Positions 61,960 to 64,000 of a DNA stretch of 64,000 nucleotides are shown in pieces. The stretch's first letter is position 1; each line of letters begins with the position of its first letter. The translations under genes and the position numbers were made by a program. Source of the stretch: Neodiprion pinetum (Eukaryota; Arthropoda; Insecta; Hymenoptera; Diprionidae); the NCBI RefSeq assembly GCF_021155775.2, contig NC_060233.1, forward strand, positions 3,638,501 through 3,702,500, read 5' to 3'. The notes under the pieces are model-generated. The model was given only the letters and a program-made list of their open reading frames with translations, made no database searches and was not told the DNA's origin.

Positions 61960-62101
61960 ACACAGTATACATACGAAAATACATCTCCATCGACAATGCG
62001 CGCGACACCTTAGATTCATTACCAAGTCCCTGTTTGTTGATCAGTGTCCCGGAGGCGAAACGAAAGAGAGTGACGACGATCCACATGTCATGTATGTACG
62101 T

Positions 62102-62455
62102 ACACTTGGGGACAATGAATCTGAGACGCCTAATTTTTTACACTAGACAGTTACGTTGGCAACACGGAGAAACCTACAGCGCCACGGTCGGCCGAGCGCG
62201 AAACAAACTCAATCTCAATAAACGTAACATAACCCATGACCGTTGAATCTAACCTTAGAATACCGCGGGAATAATGACTTGTTGGATTGACACGTATTCT
62301 AAGGTTAGATTCGACGGTCGTGGGTTATGTTACGTTTATTGAGATTGAGTTTGTTTCGCGCTCAACCGACTGTGGCGCTGTAGGTTTCTCTGTGTTGCCA
62401 ACGTAACTGTCTAGTGTAAAAAATTACCCGTCTTATATTCATTGTCCCCAAGTGT
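62102..62455. mobile_element. 354-bp foldback element with about 160-bp arms
   Basis: Starts ACACTTGGGGACAATGAAT and ends ATTCATTGTCCCCAAGTGT. The arms (about 62102-62263 and 62296-62455) pair almost throughout, including ACACTAGACAGTTACGTTGG, AACAAACTCAATCTCAATAA and AATCTAACCTTAGAATAC, leaving about 30 bp in the middle. No coding capacity. The high arm identity points to recent origin or to exchange between the arms. Confidence 0.85.
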
Positions 62456-63560
62456 TTATACATACCTACAGCTAGGAACATACGTATGTATCGGTGTTGC
62501 ACCTTGGCATTGGACTTACCTGGTCTACAAGTACGTACTCTTCAGGTGTCGTTGTACGAAGTGCGTGTGTATACATATATATATATATATATATATACTC
62601 GTTATACATATATACGCAAGCACACCTTAATTTTGCGCGGAGAACGGCTACCGGTTTTTAACCGTGAATATAACAACGTGAAATGAAAGGTATATAATTC
62701 ACAGACAGACACAGAGACACCTTGGTGTTGTTCCTTCTTCGAATGGACTCGGAGCGAAATAGTCCGTACGTGACTCGAGTGTCTTGCCTCCGGGCCCGGG
62801 ACCATGGACTTGTCTTGTCTTGTCTCTTGTTTCAAATCGCCCGCGGCTGTGATCATTCCATGAACGGATCGGAGCAGGAAGTAGAGGAGATAGACCGCCG
62901 GCGCCTCTCGCTCTTCTCGCACCGATCGTTAGATGCTTGGGAGAGATCGTCGGGCGAGTTGCTTATTATTTGGGATAAACGGCGTATTGATGACAAAAAG
63001 GTGATAGGCGCAGCAGAATGACGTTGGGTGGGTAATTTGACGGTGAAGGAAAACGGCGATCGAACCTGTGATAGGTTTGAAAGTCGGGACTCAACCTCTC
63101 ACGACAAGGTTGAGTCGATTTGTTGAAAAACACCCGACGGCAGGAAAATTATTTTTTGAAAACAACGCGAGTATTTCCAAATGAAAAGCAACTTGTTTTT
63201 GATAAATTATACCGATAAAATCATGTTTGTTATAGATATTCTAAGAAATGTTTTCTTTTTCTTCTCTTCAACTTACCGTTTCTCTGTTTTCAGAAACAAA
63301 AAGAAAGTTGTTGTAATCATTTCGAAAGTGAAAAGTGGAGTTTTCAATAAATCTCCGTGTTTCGAAGTTTCGAGAATCATCTCCAATCATTTTAAGATGG
63401 ACGGCTGTGTGTGTGTGTATGTGCGTATGTGATCAATTTTTTTGACCCACGATATTTCGAGAACGAGTTACCGGATTTCAATGATTTTGATCTCAGTCAA
63501 TGCGGATTTTCCAAACTTAGATCTGGTTCGATTTTGGCGTTGATCGGTTCGGTATTTCTT
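62456..63560. other. GC-richer block and flanks without a recognised gene
   Basis: Between about 62720 and 63020 the base composition is clearly less AT-rich and an open frame of 99 codons lacking an ATG start crosses it; the peptide matches nothing I know. A small hairpin (GACTCAACC ... GGTTGAGTC) lies at 63089-63117. The block may be a regulatory region or an untranslated exon. Confidence 0.35.
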
Positions 63561-63599
63561 CAATTATTCAAATAATAAAATTCAAAAAAAAAAAAACAA

Positions 63600-64000
63600 A
63601 TAAAAATGATGATATCTTGGGAATGAATAAATGGATTTGAATGAAAATTTGTATCGTGAGGTTTTTCGAGTCGCTAATCACGAATCTAAGGTCAGATTTG
63701 CAAAATTTATATTTGATGTGTTCAATAAGCTGGAAAAAAAAAGTAAAAACATTTGGATTTAGATGAAAATTGGTACGCGTCGGTTTGTTGGTTGGCTGAT
63801 CACGAATCCGAAGTGAAATTGCGGAATCCAAAATGGCGATCCAATGTGGCGGAAACGAAGATTTTTTGGGTCACCGATAAGGAATCACCGAAAAATAATG
63901 CAATACCGCAATCGAGGGTTTCAAAATCATTAATCACGGATCTGAATTGCAGTTCGAAGCTCGAATTGGATATTGTTATTTTCTTTTCTCTCACTATGAA
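63600..64000. repeat. Dispersed repeat with ATGGCG motifs, copy 3 (runs off the window)
   Basis: Contains CTAATCACGAATCTAAGGTC, CTGATCACGAATCCGAAGTG, CCAAAATGGCGATCCAATGT and ATTAATCACGGATCTGAATT, the same vocabulary as at 11.4 and 43.9 kb, arranged as degenerate direct repeats about 120 bp apart. No coding capacity. Confidence 0.6.

Noticed and set aside
62722..63021. 99-codon open frame in a GC-richer block
   Set aside because: No ATG start, no domain, the opposite strand is equally open. Noted as a possible regulatory or untranslated block only.

Overview
The window is nuclear DNA of an animal, most likely an insect and possibly a hymenopteran. The support is AT-rich non-coding sequence, short exons with GT-AG introns, insect-like proteins, an arthropod-type initiator (TCAGT), and dense microsatellites and small inverted-repeat elements. 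The order-level guess is weak. There is no sign of bacterial, viral or organellar organisation.

Genes lie in the left 23 kb. (1) A plus-strand gene at about 7.4-15.6 kb, rebuilt from a 5' UTR exon and seven coding exons, encodes a type II membrane glycosyltransferase of family GT92 (old DUF23, C. elegans GALT-1 type) of about 632 residues. (2) On the minus strand, converging on it, five exons at 21285-18660 encode a complete 441-residue CLUAP1/IFT38, an intraflagellar-transport (IFT-B) protein. It has an X-box-like RFX site about 90 bp before the start codon and one intron with a GC donor. (3) Also on the minus strand, three exons at 22950-22110 encode a complete 202-residue ICT1/mL62, the mitoribosomal peptidyl-tRNA hydrolase with a GGQ motif. 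(4) Divergent from it, about 260 bp away, is a candidate plus-strand first exon (to 23331). It may splice across 20 kb to exon-like blocks at 43253-43434 and 48230-48414, and a 55-codon ORF crosses the first junction in phase. Whether this is a non-coding RNA, a small protein gene or the 5' UTR of a gene beyond the window is open.

From 23.3 kb to the end I find no recognisable protein gene. The stretch is rich in non-autonomous, transposon-like palindromic elements: four copies of a 396-bp family, two nearly identical copies of a 648-bp family, five members of a long-foldback family whose best ends read TATGGGGCATTCC, single palindromes at 55.0 and 62.1 kb, and repeats carrying ATGGCGGATC. 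Between them are long (TA)n, (CT)n, (GA)n, (ATC)n and homopolymer tracts. I recognise no transposase or reverse transcriptase, so these elements would have been mobilised from elsewhere. Smaller palindromic elements also sit in or near the genes (2.56, 8.24, 13.3 and 20.5 kb).

The genes do not form a pathway. They are independent housekeeping or ciliary genes packed at the edge of what looks like a very large intron or gene-poor stretch. All calls come from reading the sequence; no search or alignment was run, and exon boundaries are inferred from splice motifs, reading phase and family knowledge.
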